64,000 bases of DNA from Lichenicoccus roseus (GTDB lineage Bacteria > Pseudomonadota > Alphaproteobacteria > Acetobacterales > Acetobacteraceae). The stretch lies in the NCBI RefSeq assembly GCF_005844085.1, contig NZ_VCDI01000003.1, positions 124,001 through 188,000 of the forward strand. Direction: 5' to 3'. How positions within the stretch are numbered: position 1 is the first letter of the stretch; every line of letters starts with the position of its first letter. Below, piece after piece: positions 23,948 to 32,925 of the stretch. A model generated the notes under the pieces. It saw nothing but the letters and a program-made list of their open reading frames with translations. It was not told the DNA's origin and did no database searches. The translations under genes and the position numbers were made by a program.

Positions 23948-24945
23948 GGCGCCATCTCCTTCATCGGAGTTTCCGTCAGCCCGGAAAGCACGGCGACGAT
24001 GGTCCGTCGTGCCAGCTCCGGCTTGAACGCGTTGTGGGTAAGCGGCGCGGCGTCGGCGAGTTCGGCCGCAGCGGCTGCCCGGAAGCTCGCCTCGGTCGCC
24101 GGCTGGCCGCGCAGCGACTGCTCCGCAATGTGGGCGCGCCACGGCTTGTGCGCCACGCCACCGAGCGCGATGCGGACATCGCGGACAGTGCCGTCCCCGC
24201 CGACATCCAGCGCGGCGGCGACCGAGACCAGGGCGAAGGCGTAGCTGGAGCGGTCGCGCACCTTGCGGTACGTGGAGCGCGCGGCGAAAGCCAGCGACGG
24301 CAACTCGATGCCGGTCACCAGCTCGCCGGGCTGCAACTCGGTGTCGCGGTCCGGCCGGCCGCCGGGCAGCCGGTGCAGGGCGTCGAACGGCAGCGTACGC
24401 GCACCTGCGCTGCCCTCCAGGTGCACCACGGCATCAAGGGCCGCGAGTGCGACGCACATGTCCGACGGGTGGGTCGCGACGCAGGCGACCGAGGCGCCGA
24501 GGATGGCATGGATGCGGTTGAAGCCGTCGATGGCGTCGCATCCCGAGCCGGGCTCGCGCTTGTTGCAGCGGGCTGCGTCGTCATAGAAGTACGTGCACCG
24601 GGTGCGTTGCAGCAGGTTGCCGCCGAGGGTCGCCATGTTGCGGATCTGGCCGCTGGCGCCGGCCAGGATCGCACGGCTCAGGGCCGGGTAGCGCCGGCGT
24701 ATCGCGGCATGCCCGGCGATCGCGGTGTTGCGGGCCGCCGCGCCGATCCAGACGGTTCCATCCGCGCGCTCCTCGATGGCGCTGCCGAGGCCGGTGACGT
24801 CGACCAGCGATGCCGGCTGCTCGATGTTCTCGCGCATCAGGTCGACGAGGTTGGTGCCGCCACCGAGATACCTGGCGCCGGCGACGCTGCCCATGCGCAC
24901 CGCCGCTGCCGTGTCTCCCGCACGGGCATAGTCGAACGGGGTCAT
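23944..24945 (-). CDS. paoB: FAD-binding subunit of the aldehyde oxidoreductase, with 4Fe-4S insert
   Basis: 333 residues, coupled by ATGA on both sides. The FAD domain motifs LGGGTNLVDLM (28-37) and TLGGNLLQRTR (106-116) are present. An insert with Cys117, Cys127 and Cys136 (CTYFYDDAARCNKREPGSGC), followed by Cys155, matches the extra [4Fe-4S] cluster that sets PaoB-type subunits apart from ordinary xanthine dehydrogenase FAD subunits. Electrons should flow from the Mo centre through 2Fe-2S clusters to FAD and this cluster. Confidence 0.88.
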   Translation of the reverse strand: MTPFDYARAGDTAAAVRMGSVAGARYLGGGTNLVDLMRENIEQPASLVDVTGLGSAIEERADGTVWIGAAARNTAIAGHAAIRRRYPALSRAILAGASGQIRNMATLGGNLLQRTRCTYFYDDAARCNKREPGSGCDAIDGFNRIHAILGASVACVATHPSDMCVALAALDAVVHLEGSAGARTLPFDALHRLPGGRPDRDTELQPGELVTGIELPSLAFAARSTYRKVRDRSSYAFALVSVAAALDVGGDGTVRDVRIALGGVAHKPWRAHIAEQSLRGQPATEASFRAAAAAELADAAPLTHNAFKPELARRTIVAVLSGLTETPMKEMAP

Positions 24946-25481
24946 TCGGCAATCTCCGCGACGGCCGGTCGGCTTGCACCGGTCCTGCTGGCATAGGTCT
25001 CCGAGATCGCATCGACGATCCCGTTATGGGCGCCGCAGCGGCAGAGATTGCCGCTCATGCGCTCGCGCAGTTCCTCGTGGGTCAGGTCGATGCTGTCGGA
25101 CGCGAGATCGGCGGTGACGGCGCTCGGCACGCCGCGCTCGATCTCGCTTGCCATGCCGATCGCCGAGCAGATCTGGCCCGGCGTGCAGTAGCCGCACTGG
25201 TAGCCGTCATGCTCGATGAAGGCCTGCTGCAGCGGATGCAGCGCGCCGTCGTCGGTGATGCCCTCGATGGACAGCACCGAGCGACCTTCGAACTGCACCG
25301 CCAGCGCCAGGCAGGACAGGATGCGCTCGCCATCGGCCAGCACGGTACAGGCTCCGCAGGCGCCCTGGTTGCAGCCCTTCTTGGTGCCGGAGAGATGCAG
25401 GTGCTCGCGCAGCAGGTCGAGCAGCGAGACGCGGGGATCCGTTGGGACCGCGACGGACTGGCCGTTGATGGTGATGGGCAT
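24942..25481 (-). CDS. paoA: [2Fe-2S] subunit of the aldehyde oxidoreductase
   Basis: 179 residues from the ATG at 25481, with a strong AAGGAGGA ribosome binding site. The plant-ferredoxin cluster site (CNQGACGACTVL then SCLAL) and the second cluster site (CGYCTPGQ and NLCRCGAHNGI) are both complete. E. coli PaoA has a long Tat signal and is periplasmic; this protein starts directly at the domain (MPITINGQSV) with no signal, and no in-frame start with a twin arginine lies upstream. The complex is therefore probably cytosolic. It is the first gene of the three-gene operon; an 18-bp repeat tract precedes it. Confidence 0.88.
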   Translation of the reverse strand: MPITINGQSVAVPTDPRVSLLDLLREHLHLSGTKKGCNQGACGACTVLADGERILSCLALAVQFEGRSVLSIEGITDDGALHPLQQAFIEHDGYQCGYCTPGQICSAIGMASEIERGVPSAVTADLASDSIDLTHEELRERMSGNLCRCGAHNGIVDAISETYASRTGASRPAVAEIAE

Positions 25482-25496
25482 GCGACGATCCTCCTT

Positions 25497-25586
25497 GGCT
25501 GATTGGCCTGCCGGGGCTGACTGGCCGTCCGGGGCTGATCGGCCATCCGGGGCTGGTTGGCCGTGTGCAGCGGATTGGCCGGGCGC
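25497..25586. repeat. Tandem 18-bp imperfect repeat, about five units, in the paoA leader
   Basis: Units begin at 25497, 25515, 25533, 25551 and 25569, following the pattern GGCTGATTGGCCGTCCGG with a few changes each; the last two are more degenerate. The tract ends next to the paoA ribosome binding site, so it lies in the promoter or 5' leader. It could vary in copy number by slippage, or hold repeated regulator sites (each unit contains TTGGCC or a variant). Confidence 0.75.
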
Positions 25587-25665
25587 TCTTCACCGTCGCC
25601 CGCTACCGGACCCGGCAGTTCCGGGGATGTTGGCTGAACGCATCGTGTCAGGCCGGGTTCGCCCG

Positions 25666-26397
25666 TCAGGGATGAACCTCGGCGCGGACCAGCTGGCGCT
25701 CGATTTCGGCGAGCAGCGCATGCGGGCTGGTGGCCAGGGCGTCGGCGCCGGCCTCCTCCAGCTCGGCGCGGCCGCCATAGCCCCACAGCGTGCCGATCGC
25801 CCGCATGCCGTTGGCGTGCGCGCCGCTGATGTCGTAGCGGCGGTCGCCGACCATGACGCTGTGCGCCGGATCGATCGCCTCGGTCTCGATCAGGCGGGCG
25901 ATGAGCTCCGGCTTCTCGGCACCGCTATCGTCCGGGCGGGCGCCGTAGAAGCCGTGGAAATAGCCGGTCAGGCCGCGCATCTCGAGGATCCGCCGGGCCA
26001 GGTGCTCGGGCTTCGAGGTCGCCAGCAGGACGCGCCGTCCGGTCGCAGCCAGGTCATGCATGAAGCCGGCGATGCCGTCGAAAAGCGGGCTCTCCATCAT
26101 GCCGCTGGCCTCGTAGTTGCGGCGGTAGGCCTGCACCGCCGCCTCGACGCGGTCGTCGCCAAACTCCGCCAGCAGACGCGCCATGATGTCCGGCAGGGGG
26201 GGGCCTACCACCCAGTCGAGGTCCGCCGCCGGGTCGATGGTGTAGCCAAGCTCGGCAAGGGCGCGACGCAGGCAGGCGATGATGCCGTCCCGCGAGGCGA
26301 TCAGGGTGCCGTCGAGATCGAGCAGCACAGCCTGCGGCACGCACCGCCGCGCATCGGGCCGCCCGGCGGCGCGCGGGGTTGCATCATGCGGAGTCAT
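25666..26397 (-). CDS. HAD-family hydrolase, phosphoglycolate phosphatase-like
   Basis: 243 residues. The nucleophile motif LLDLDGTL has Asp27 and Asp29. The helical cap (about 40-110) is of the Gph/PGP type. Motif II is LLATSK, motif III holds the Lys of EKPELI, and motif IV is VGDRRYD. Such enzymes hydrolyse 2-phosphoglycolate or other small phosphate esters. The start at 26397 lacks a good ribosome binding site, and the first about 20 residues look unstructured, so a slightly later start is possible. It stands on the same strand as paoABC but about 185 bases upstream, behind the repeat tract. Confidence 0.85.
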   Translation of the reverse strand: MTPHDATPRAAGRPDARRCVPQAVLLDLDGTLIASRDGIIACLRRALAELGYTIDPAADLDWVVGPPLPDIMARLLAEFGDDRVEAAVQAYRRNYEASGMMESPLFDGIAGFMHDLAATGRRVLLATSKPEHLARRILEMRGLTGYFHGFYGARPDDSGAEKPELIARLIETEAIDPAHSVMVGDRRYDISGAHANGMRAIGTLWGYGGRAELEEAGADALATSPHALLAEIERQLVRAEVHP

Positions 26398-26515
26398 CGG
26401 TGGGTGGCCAGGGTCGATCTCATGCGTCCGATCCTAGCGCGACCAGGATTAGGAGGCGAAAACCTGATCGTTGCGATATCGTATTTTCTGCAATGCCTGA
26501 CGCCGGAGCCTCGCG

Positions 26516-27214
26516 ATGCCTGCCCGCCAGACGAAGTTGCCCGCCTTGCCTGGAGCGGGGGAGATCGCGGCTGCGATGCCGGTCGGCGATGCCGGGGCGG
26601 ATCTCGAGCTGCTGTCGCTGCTGCTGACCCACGCCATGCCGGCACACGAGGATCCGGCGCGGCTGGCCCGCGAGGCGCTGGAGCGGTTCGGCAGCTTCGC
26701 GGCGCTGCTGGCGGCGCCGTTGCGCGAGCTGCAGGGCTTCGCCGGCTTCAATGCGCACAGCATGGCTGCCGTCCGGCTGCTGCACGAGACCGCGCTGCGG
26801 CTGGCCCGGGCTCGGATGCAGGGCGAGACCGTGCTCGACAATCCGGACCGGCTGATCGCCTACCTGACGGCGGTGCTGGCGCGCGAGAAGATCGAGCAGT
26901 TCCGCATCCTGTTCCTCGACAGCCGCGACCGGCTGATCACCGACGAGGCGCAGGCGAGGGGCACCGTGAACCACACGCCGGTCTATCCGCGCGAGGTGGT
27001 GCGCCGCGCCCTCGAGCTGGACGCGGCGGCGATCATCCTGGTGCACAACCATCCGAGCGGCGACCCGACGCCGTCGCGCGAGGACATCGCGATGACCGCC
27101 CAGGTGGTGCAGGCGGCCGCCGTGCTCGGGATTGCGGTGCGCGACCACGTCATCATCGGCAACGGCCGCTGGACCAGCTTCCGCGAGGAGGGCCTGCTGC
27201 AGCCGCCGGCCTGA
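26516..27214 (+). CDS. radC: RadC family JAMM/MPN protein, intact metal site
   Basis: 232 residues. The N-terminal helix-hairpin-helix region (ERFGSFAALLAAPLRELQGF) is followed by the RadC domain. The JAMM motif is complete: LVHNHPSGDPTPSRED, with the earlier histidine in GTVNHTPVYPREVV. Despite the name, the cellular role of RadC is not settled. This copy is the conventional one, in contrast to the metal-site-less paralogue at 20735; both read rightward and lie 5 kb apart around the pao operon. Confidence 0.9.
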   Translation: MPARQTKLPALPGAGEIAAAMPVGDAGADLELLSLLLTHAMPAHEDPARLAREALERFGSFAALLAAPLRELQGFAGFNAHSMAAVRLLHETALRLARARMQGETVLDNPDRLIAYLTAVLAREKIEQFRILFLDSRDRLITDEAQARGTVNHTPVYPREVVRRALELDAAAIILVHNHPSGDPTPSREDIAMTAQVVQAAAVLGIAVRDHVIIGNGRWTSFREEGLLQPPA

Positions 27215-27296
27215 CGCCCGCTCGTCCGGCGGTGCCTTGAACTGTAATTTAGTGCAACCGGCCAGCAAGCATGCGCTTAGCTGGGCGGAGGGGCCG

Positions 27297-28559
27297 ATGA
27301 GCTGCTTGCGATGGACCGGTCCGGCCCGGGTAGCCCTGGCACCTGCCTGCATGTGGGTGCTGGGTATGGTCGCCGCTTCCAGGGCGATCGCGGCTCGTGC
27401 TCCCAGCCTGCATGACGCGGTGCAGGCGGCCTGGACCCTGGCCCCCGATAGCTATGCGCTGGACGGCCAGCGCGGCGAGGCGGCAGCCCGTGCCCGGGCG
27501 GCGCGCGCCTTCTTCCCCGGCGCCCCCTATGCCACCGGCGAGTATTTCGACGATCACCTGATCGGCAGCAACCAGGGCTACACCACCTACCAGGGCGAGC
27601 TGGCGACGCCACTCTGGCTGCCGGGCGAGGGCACCGCGACGGAGCGTTCGGCACAGGCCGACCTGCTCCATCTGTCCCAGCAGGGCGAGGCCATGCGCCT
27701 CGAGCTGGCCCGGCAGGTGCTGGAGCAGGCGACCGCCGGAGAATTCGCAGCCGACAACCGTGCGGTCGCCGCCCGCCGGGTGCAGGCCGCCCGGCAACTG
27801 CAGGACATCGTGTCGCACGCGGTCGGCACCGGCGAGGCGCCCGGCATCGATGCCGAGGCAGCGCAGGCGGCGCTGGGTTCTGCGCAGATCGCGCTCTCAG
27901 ATGCCGAGGCGCAGCTCGCCGGGGCGCAGGGCTCCCTCGTTGCGCTCACCGGCTCGGCCGAGCTGCCGGACCTGACGGCGAACCCGGCCGTGCTCGCCGC
28001 GGACCGCACCCTCCCGGGGGCCGAGCAGCTGGAGCGCGATCCCCGGGTGGCCAGCGCGCATCGCGAGCTCGAGGCGGCGGAGGCGGCCCTGCGGCTGGTG
28101 CGAGTGGCCGACCGCGACGATCCCGAGGTCGGCATCGAGGGCATCCATGAGAAGCAGTTCGGCAGCCCTTGGGACAACCGGGTCGGAGTGATGCTCAAGG
28201 TCCCGTTCGGCAGCACGGCACGCAACCTGCCACGCATCGCCGCCGCCACGGCCCGGCTCAACACCGCCGAGGCCCGCCTGCTGCAGCAGCGCCGTCTGGT
28301 GGCGATCGGTCTGCAGCAGGCGTTGGCGAGGTTGCGCGCCGCACGGGCGAACCGCAGCGCCGCGGCAACGGTGGCGCGCGAGCTGGACGGTCGCGCGGTC
28401 GAGGTGGTGCGCGCCTGGCACGTCGGCGAGATGCCGCTGATCGAGGCCACCCGTGCCCAGACCGCCGCCTTCGACGCCGATCTCGCGGCGCGGCGTGCGT
28501 CGACCATGCTGCAGGCCGCGCAATGGCAGGTCGCCCTTGCGGAGGGTGTGCTGCCTTGA
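27297..28559 (+). CDS. Outer membrane efflux protein (TolC/CusC family)
   Basis: 420 residues from the ATG at 27297, with GGAGG 6 bases upstream. A signal peptide covers about residues 1-33. The remainder has the two-fold repeat of long amphipathic helices seen in outer membrane factors (for example ARRVQAARQLQDIVSHAVG and RARAARANR-type segments). It forms the outer channel of the RND pump encoded by the next two genes, and overlaps the first of them by 4 nt (TTGA). Confidence 0.85.
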   Translation: MSCLRWTGPARVALAPACMWVLGMVAASRAIAARAPSLHDAVQAAWTLAPDSYALDGQRGEAAARARAARAFFPGAPYATGEYFDDHLIGSNQGYTTYQGELATPLWLPGEGTATERSAQADLLHLSQQGEAMRLELARQVLEQATAGEFAADNRAVAARRVQAARQLQDIVSHAVGTGEAPGIDAEAAQAALGSAQIALSDAEAQLAGAQGSLVALTGSAELPDLTANPAVLAADRTLPGAEQLERDPRVASAHRELEAAEAALRLVRVADRDDPEVGIEGIHEKQFGSPWDNRVGVMLKVPFGSTARNLPRIAAATARLNTAEARLLQQRRLVAIGLQQALARLRAARANRSAAATVARELDGRAVEVVRAWHVGEMPLIEATRAQTAAFDADLAARRASTMLQAAQWQVALAEGVLP

Positions 28560-29794
28560 AGGCAGGTTTGGCGCGGACCCGGGTCATCGGGCTGTCGGCA
28601 CTGGCCGTCGCGGGGCTGGCGGGCGCTTTCTGGGCCGGCCATGCCATCGCGCCCGCTCCGGCACCGGGCAAGCCGCAGGCAGCCGGGCAGGAGCGCCACG
28701 CGCCGCCCGGACAGGTAAAGCTCGACCTGCAGGCGCAACTCGACATCAGGCTGCGGACCGCGGTCGCGACCACACGGGAAATCGCCCGGCGCATCGAGGT
28801 GCCGGCGGTGATCGCGGCTGATGAGCAGCGGCTAGTACGCCTGCGGCCACTCGGGCGCGGCCACGTGCTGAGCGTGGCGGTGCATCCGGGCGACGCCGTG
28901 CGCCGCGGGCAGGTGCTGCTCACCTACGACGACGTCACCCTCGGCGACCTGCATATGCGTCTGGCGACCGCACGCGCGGTGCTGGCGCAGGCGCAGGCGC
29001 AGGCGACGACGGCGCGCCTCTCGCTGGCACGCGGGCAGGCGCTGGCCGGCACCGTGGTGGCGCGCGGCGAGGTGGACCGCCGCCGGGCGCTGCTCGGCGA
29101 GGCGCAGGCGAACCTGCAGAGCCAGCGCGCCGCGATCGCCGATCTCGAGCTGCGGCTGCGCCAGTACGGGGTGCGATACCAGGATTCCGCCGCTTCGGTG
29201 GCGTCGCTGGTGGCTCCGCTGGACGGCGTCGTGCTGCAGGCGGCGGCGGCACCCGGCGATCTCGTCGAGCCCGGCCAGGCCCTGCTGACGGTGGTCAATC
29301 TTGACCGGCTCTGGGTAGTCGCCAGCCTGTTCCAGGACCAGGCTTCGATGGTGCAGCCCGGCGGCGAGGCCTCCGTGACGGTGCCGGGCCTGCCCGGACA
29401 GGCGTCCGGTGCACGCGTGCTGCCGGCGCACATCGAGAGCGTTGCCGGCGCCTTCGACAGCCGCACCGGGGCGCTCCAGGTGCGCTGCGACATCGACAAC
29501 CCGTCGCACGATCTGCGCATCGGCATGTTCGTACGTGCGGCACTGCCGACCACGAGCTCCGCGCGGGCGGTGGTGGTGCCGGAAGCCGCGGTGCAGCGGA
29601 TCGACGATCACCCGGTGCTGTTCACCCGCACCGGGCCGGAGACCTTCCAGCAGCATCGCGTGCGGCTCGGCGTGCAGACGGCGGATTTCGTCGAGGTGCA
29701 GGACGGGCTGCATGCCGGCGACGAGGTGGTGACCACCGGCTCCTTCGTGCTGAAGTCGGAACGCCTGCAGGACGAGCTTGGATCCGGCGATTGA
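28556..29794 (+). CDS. Periplasmic adaptor (membrane fusion) protein, CzcB/CusB type
   Basis: 412 residues from a TTG at 28556 overlapping the previous stop. An N-terminal membrane anchor (about 10-30) is followed by the lipoyl/barrel-sandwich halves (GRGHVLSVAVHPGDAVRRGQ and SLVAPLDGVVLQAAAAPGDLV), a coiled-coil hairpin between them (about 125-210) and beta-barrel plus membrane-proximal domains. This is the HlyD/RND adaptor layout. No His- or Met-rich metal-binding tail is seen. It links the RND pump to the outer channel. Confidence 0.87.
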   Translation: MKAGLARTRVIGLSALAVAGLAGAFWAGHAIAPAPAPGKPQAAGQERHAPPGQVKLDLQAQLDIRLRTAVATTREIARRIEVPAVIAADEQRLVRLRPLGRGHVLSVAVHPGDAVRRGQVLLTYDDVTLGDLHMRLATARAVLAQAQAQATTARLSLARGQALAGTVVARGEVDRRRALLGEAQANLQSQRAAIADLELRLRQYGVRYQDSAASVASLVAPLDGVVLQAAAAPGDLVEPGQALLTVVNLDRLWVVASLFQDQASMVQPGGEASVTVPGLPGQASGARVLPAHIESVAGAFDSRTGALQVRCDIDNPSHDLRIGMFVRAALPTTSSARAVVVPEAAVQRIDDHPVLFTRTGPETFQQHRVRLGVQTADFVEVQDGLHAGDEVVTTGSFVLKSERLQDELGSGD

Positions 29795-32700
29795 GGATGC
29801 CGCGCAACAGGGCGGGTCTCGCGGGCCTCGCCTTGCGCTTCCGCACGCTGGTGTTCCTGGCGGTCGGCCTGCTGGTCGCCGGCGGCGTGCTGGACGTGCT
29901 GCAGCTGCCGGTGGAGAGCGTCCCGGACATCTCGCCGCGCGAGGTGCTGGTCACCATCGTCGCCCCGGGCCTCGCGCCGGAGGATGTCGAGCGGCTGGTC
30001 ACCTTCCCGATCGAGACGCAGATGACCGGGCTGCCGAAGGTCACCGACCTGCGCTCGGTATCGCGCTTCGGCGTCTCGGTGGTCTATGTCGAGTTCGCCG
30101 ACGACACCGACATTTATCTCGACCGCACGCTGGTGAACGAGCGGCTGCAGGCGGCGCGGGCGATGATCGGCGTGCCCGGCATCGCGCCCAGCATCGGCCC
30201 GCTCTCGACCGGCCTCGGCGAGATAATGCAGTTCCAGCTCGCCGACGAACGGCCCGAAGCTGCCGGGGACGCGCAGAGATCGCTGATGCAGCTGCACACC
30301 ATCATGCAGTGGCAGGTCGCGCCGCAGCTCAAGCAGGTGCCGGGTGTCGCCGACCTCAACATCAACGGCGGCGACGAGGCGACCTTCGAGGTGCGGGTCG
30401 ATGCCTCGGCGCTGATCCGCTATGGCATCCCGGTCGGCGACGTGTTCCGCGCCGTGGATGCCAACAATGCGGCTGCCGGCGGCGCCTGGATCGAGCACAA
30501 CCAGGAACAGCAGGTGGTGGTCGGCAACGGGCTGATCGGCAGCCTGGACGATCTCGGCCGCATCGTGCTGCGCACCGGTGCCGACGGCGTGCCGGTGCTG
30601 ATACGCGACGTGGCCGAGGTGCGGATGGCGCCGCGGGTACGGCTCGGGGCGGTGACCCGCGACGGCCATGGCGAGATCGTCAATGCCGTGGTGCTGATGC
30701 TGACCGGCAGCAACTCCGGCGTGGTCGCCGCCGCGGCGCGTGCGAAGCTGCAGGCGATCCAGCGCACGCTACCGCAGGGGATCGCGATCCGGCCGTTCTA
30801 CGACCGCACCGACCTGACCCGGCGCACCATACGCACCGTCGAGGAGAACCTGCTGTCCGGCGCCTTCCTGGTGGTGGCGGTGCTGCTGCTGGTGCTGGGC
30901 GACTGGCGGGCGGCGCTGGTGATCGGCTCGGTGATCCCGCTCGCCCTGCTGCTGGCGATGATCGGCATGCACCACCTTGGCATCTCGGCCAACCTGATGA
31001 GCCTGGGCGCCATCGATTTCGGCATGATCGTCGACGGCTCGGTGGTGCTGGTCGAGAACGTGCTGCGCCGGCGCGGCACGCGCGAGGGCTCGGGGGAGCA
31101 GGGCCGGCGCGGCCTGATCGGCGACGCGGCGAGCGAGGTCAGCAGGCCGATCTGCTTCGCCATCGCCATCATCGTCATCGTCTACCTGCCGGTGCTCAGC
31201 CTGCAGAGCATCGAGGGCAAGATGTTCCGGCCGATGGCGTTCACCGTCATCCTGGCCCTGCTCGCCTCGCTGCTGCTGTCGCTGACCTGGATCCCGGCGA
31301 TCGCCTCGGTGGCGCTTGCAAAACGGACGACAGCGGGGCAGCGGGAGAGCTGGCTGATCCGCACGCTGCGACGTCCGTACAGGCCGGCGCTGGCCTGGTG
31401 CGAGGCGCATCCCTGGCCGACCGCAGGCGCCGCCCTGGTGCTGGTGGCGGTGGCGGCGCTGCTGGCGCGCGGGCTCGGCGGCGAGTTCATCCCGCAACTC
31501 GAGGAGGGCTCGCTGGTGGTCACCTCGGAACGGCTGCCGAGCGTGGCGCTGCCGACCTCGATCGCCGACACCACGCTGATCGAGCGCACCCTGAAGCGCT
31601 TTCCCGAGGTGGCCACGGTGGTGAGCAATACCGGCACCGCGGCGATCCCGACCGACCCGATGGGTGTCAACCAGAGCGATAGCTTCATCATGCTAAGGCC
31701 ACGCGGGCAGTGGAAGACGGCGCCCGACCAGGCCGGGCTGGTGAGCGCCTATGGCAAAGCGCTGCAGCAGACGGTGCCGGGCATGCTGTTCACCTGGTCG
31801 CAGCCGGTGCAGATGCGCATGGAGGACCTGCTCGAGGGTGTCCGCACCGATGTCGCGATCTCGATCTATGGCGACGATCTCGGCAAGCTTGCCAGCCTCG
31901 GCCAGCAGGTCGCGCGCGTCGTCGGTGGCGTGCGGGGCGCGGCCGACACCCAGCCCGAGCAGATCGGCGGCCTGCCGTTCCTGCACGTCGATATCGATCG
32001 CGACGCGGCGGCGCGTCGCGGTGTCAATGCGCGCGACGTGCTGGACGTGGTGGAGGCGGTCGGCGGCCATGTCGGCAGCATCGTCGTGGTCGGCGACGCG
32101 CAGCTCTACACCCAGGTGCGGTTCGCGCCGGGCGATCGCGACAGCCTCGAGCATATCCGCATGCTGACAGTGCAGCGCGCGACCGGTGGCGCGATCCCGC
32201 TCGAGGAAGTGGCGCATGTCAGCCTGTCGAGCGGGCCGTCGCAGATCAGCCGCGACCAGGTGCAGCGACGCACCGTGGTGCAGACCAACGTGCGCGGCCG
32301 CGACGCCACCTCCTTCGTTGCAGCCGCGCAGCAGGCGGTCAGCCAGGAAGTTCACCTGCCGACTGGCTACCGGATCGAGTGGAGCGGCCAGTTCCAGAAC
32401 CTGCAGCAGGCTACCGCGCGGCTGTCGCTGGTGGTGCCGGTGGCGCTGACGCTGATCTTCGTCATGCTCTACATGGCGTTCGGCTCGTTCCGCATCGCCG
32501 GGCTGATCTTCGCCAACCTGCCGGTGGCGGCAACCGGCGGGGTGTTCGCGCTGGTGCTGCGCGGCCTGCCGTTCAGCGTGTCGGCGGGGATCGGCTTCAT
32601 CGCCCTGTTCGGGGTGGCGATCCTCAACGGTGTGGTGCTGGTCAGCACCATCGTGCGGCTGCAGTCGGAGGGCGCCGAGGCCGGCAAGGCGGCGGCCGAG

Positions 32701-32925
32701 GCGGCGGAGTCGCGTTTCCGCCCGGTGCTGACGACGGCGCTGGTGGCGAGCCTGGGCTTCATCCCGATGGCGATCTCGACCACCGCCGGCGCCGAGGTCG
32801 AGCGTCCGCTGGCCACCGTGGTGATCGGCGGCCTGCTGACCTCGACGCTGCTGACCCTGCTGGTGCTGCCGGCGCTGTATGCCCGGGTGGCTGGACGCCG
32901 TACTAGTCAGGCGCCGGGGTCGTAG
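29791..32925 (+). CDS. Heavy-metal efflux RND pump (CzcA family)
   Basis: 1044 residues; a TTG at 29791 overlaps the previous stop (TTGA), and an ATG two codons on is an alternative. Twelve membrane helices and two periplasmic loops follow the RND plan. The fourth helix reads AIDFGMIVDGSVVLVEN, the DFGxxVDG...E signature of the zinc/cobalt/cadmium/nickel branch rather than the copper/silver branch. It should export divalent metal cations by proton antiport. Its end overlaps the converging purK gene by 19 bases. Confidence 0.9.
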   Translation: MRMPRNRAGLAGLALRFRTLVFLAVGLLVAGGVLDVLQLPVESVPDISPREVLVTIVAPGLAPEDVERLVTFPIETQMTGLPKVTDLRSVSRFGVSVVYVEFADDTDIYLDRTLVNERLQAARAMIGVPGIAPSIGPLSTGLGEIMQFQLADERPEAAGDAQRSLMQLHTIMQWQVAPQLKQVPGVADLNINGGDEATFEVRVDASALIRYGIPVGDVFRAVDANNAAAGGAWIEHNQEQQVVVGNGLIGSLDDLGRIVLRTGADGVPVLIRDVAEVRMAPRVRLGAVTRDGHGEIVNAVVLMLTGSNSGVVAAAARAKLQAIQRTLPQGIAIRPFYDRTDLTRRTIRTVEENLLSGAFLVVAVLLLVLGDWRAALVIGSVIPLALLLAMIGMHHLGISANLMSLGAIDFGMIVDGSVVLVENVLRRRGTREGSGEQGRRGLIGDAASEVSRPICFAIAIIVIVYLPVLSLQSIEGKMFRPMAFTVILALLASLLLSLTWIPAIASVALAKRTTAGQRESWLIRTLRRPYRPALAWCEAHPWPTAGAALVLVAVAALLARGLGGEFIPQLEEGSLVVTSERLPSVALPTSIADTTLIERTLKRFPEVATVVSNTGTAAIPTDPMGVNQSDSFIMLRPRGQWKTAPDQAGLVSAYGKALQQTVPGMLFTWSQPVQMRMEDLLEGVRTDVAISIYGDDLGKLASLGQQVARVVGGVRGAADTQPEQIGGLPFLHVDIDRDAAARRGVNARDVLDVVEAVGGHVGSIVVVGDAQLYTQVRFAPGDRDSLEHIRMLTVQRATGGAIPLEEVAHVSLSSGPSQISRDQVQRRTVVQTNVRGRDATSFVAAAQQAVSQEVHLPTGYRIEWSGQFQNLQQATARLSLVVPVALTLIFVMLYMAFGSFRIAGLIFANLPVAATGGVFALVLRGLPFSVSAGIGFIALFGVAILNGVVLVSTIVRLQSEGAEAGKAAAEAAESRFRPVLTTALVASLGFIPMAISTTAGAEVERPLATVVIGGLLTSTLLTLLVLPALYARVAGRRTSQAPGS

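Noticed and set aside
22343-24244. Long plus-strand frame opposite the aldehyde oxidoreductase genes
   Set aside because: Antisense of coupled paoB/paoC; no protein features.
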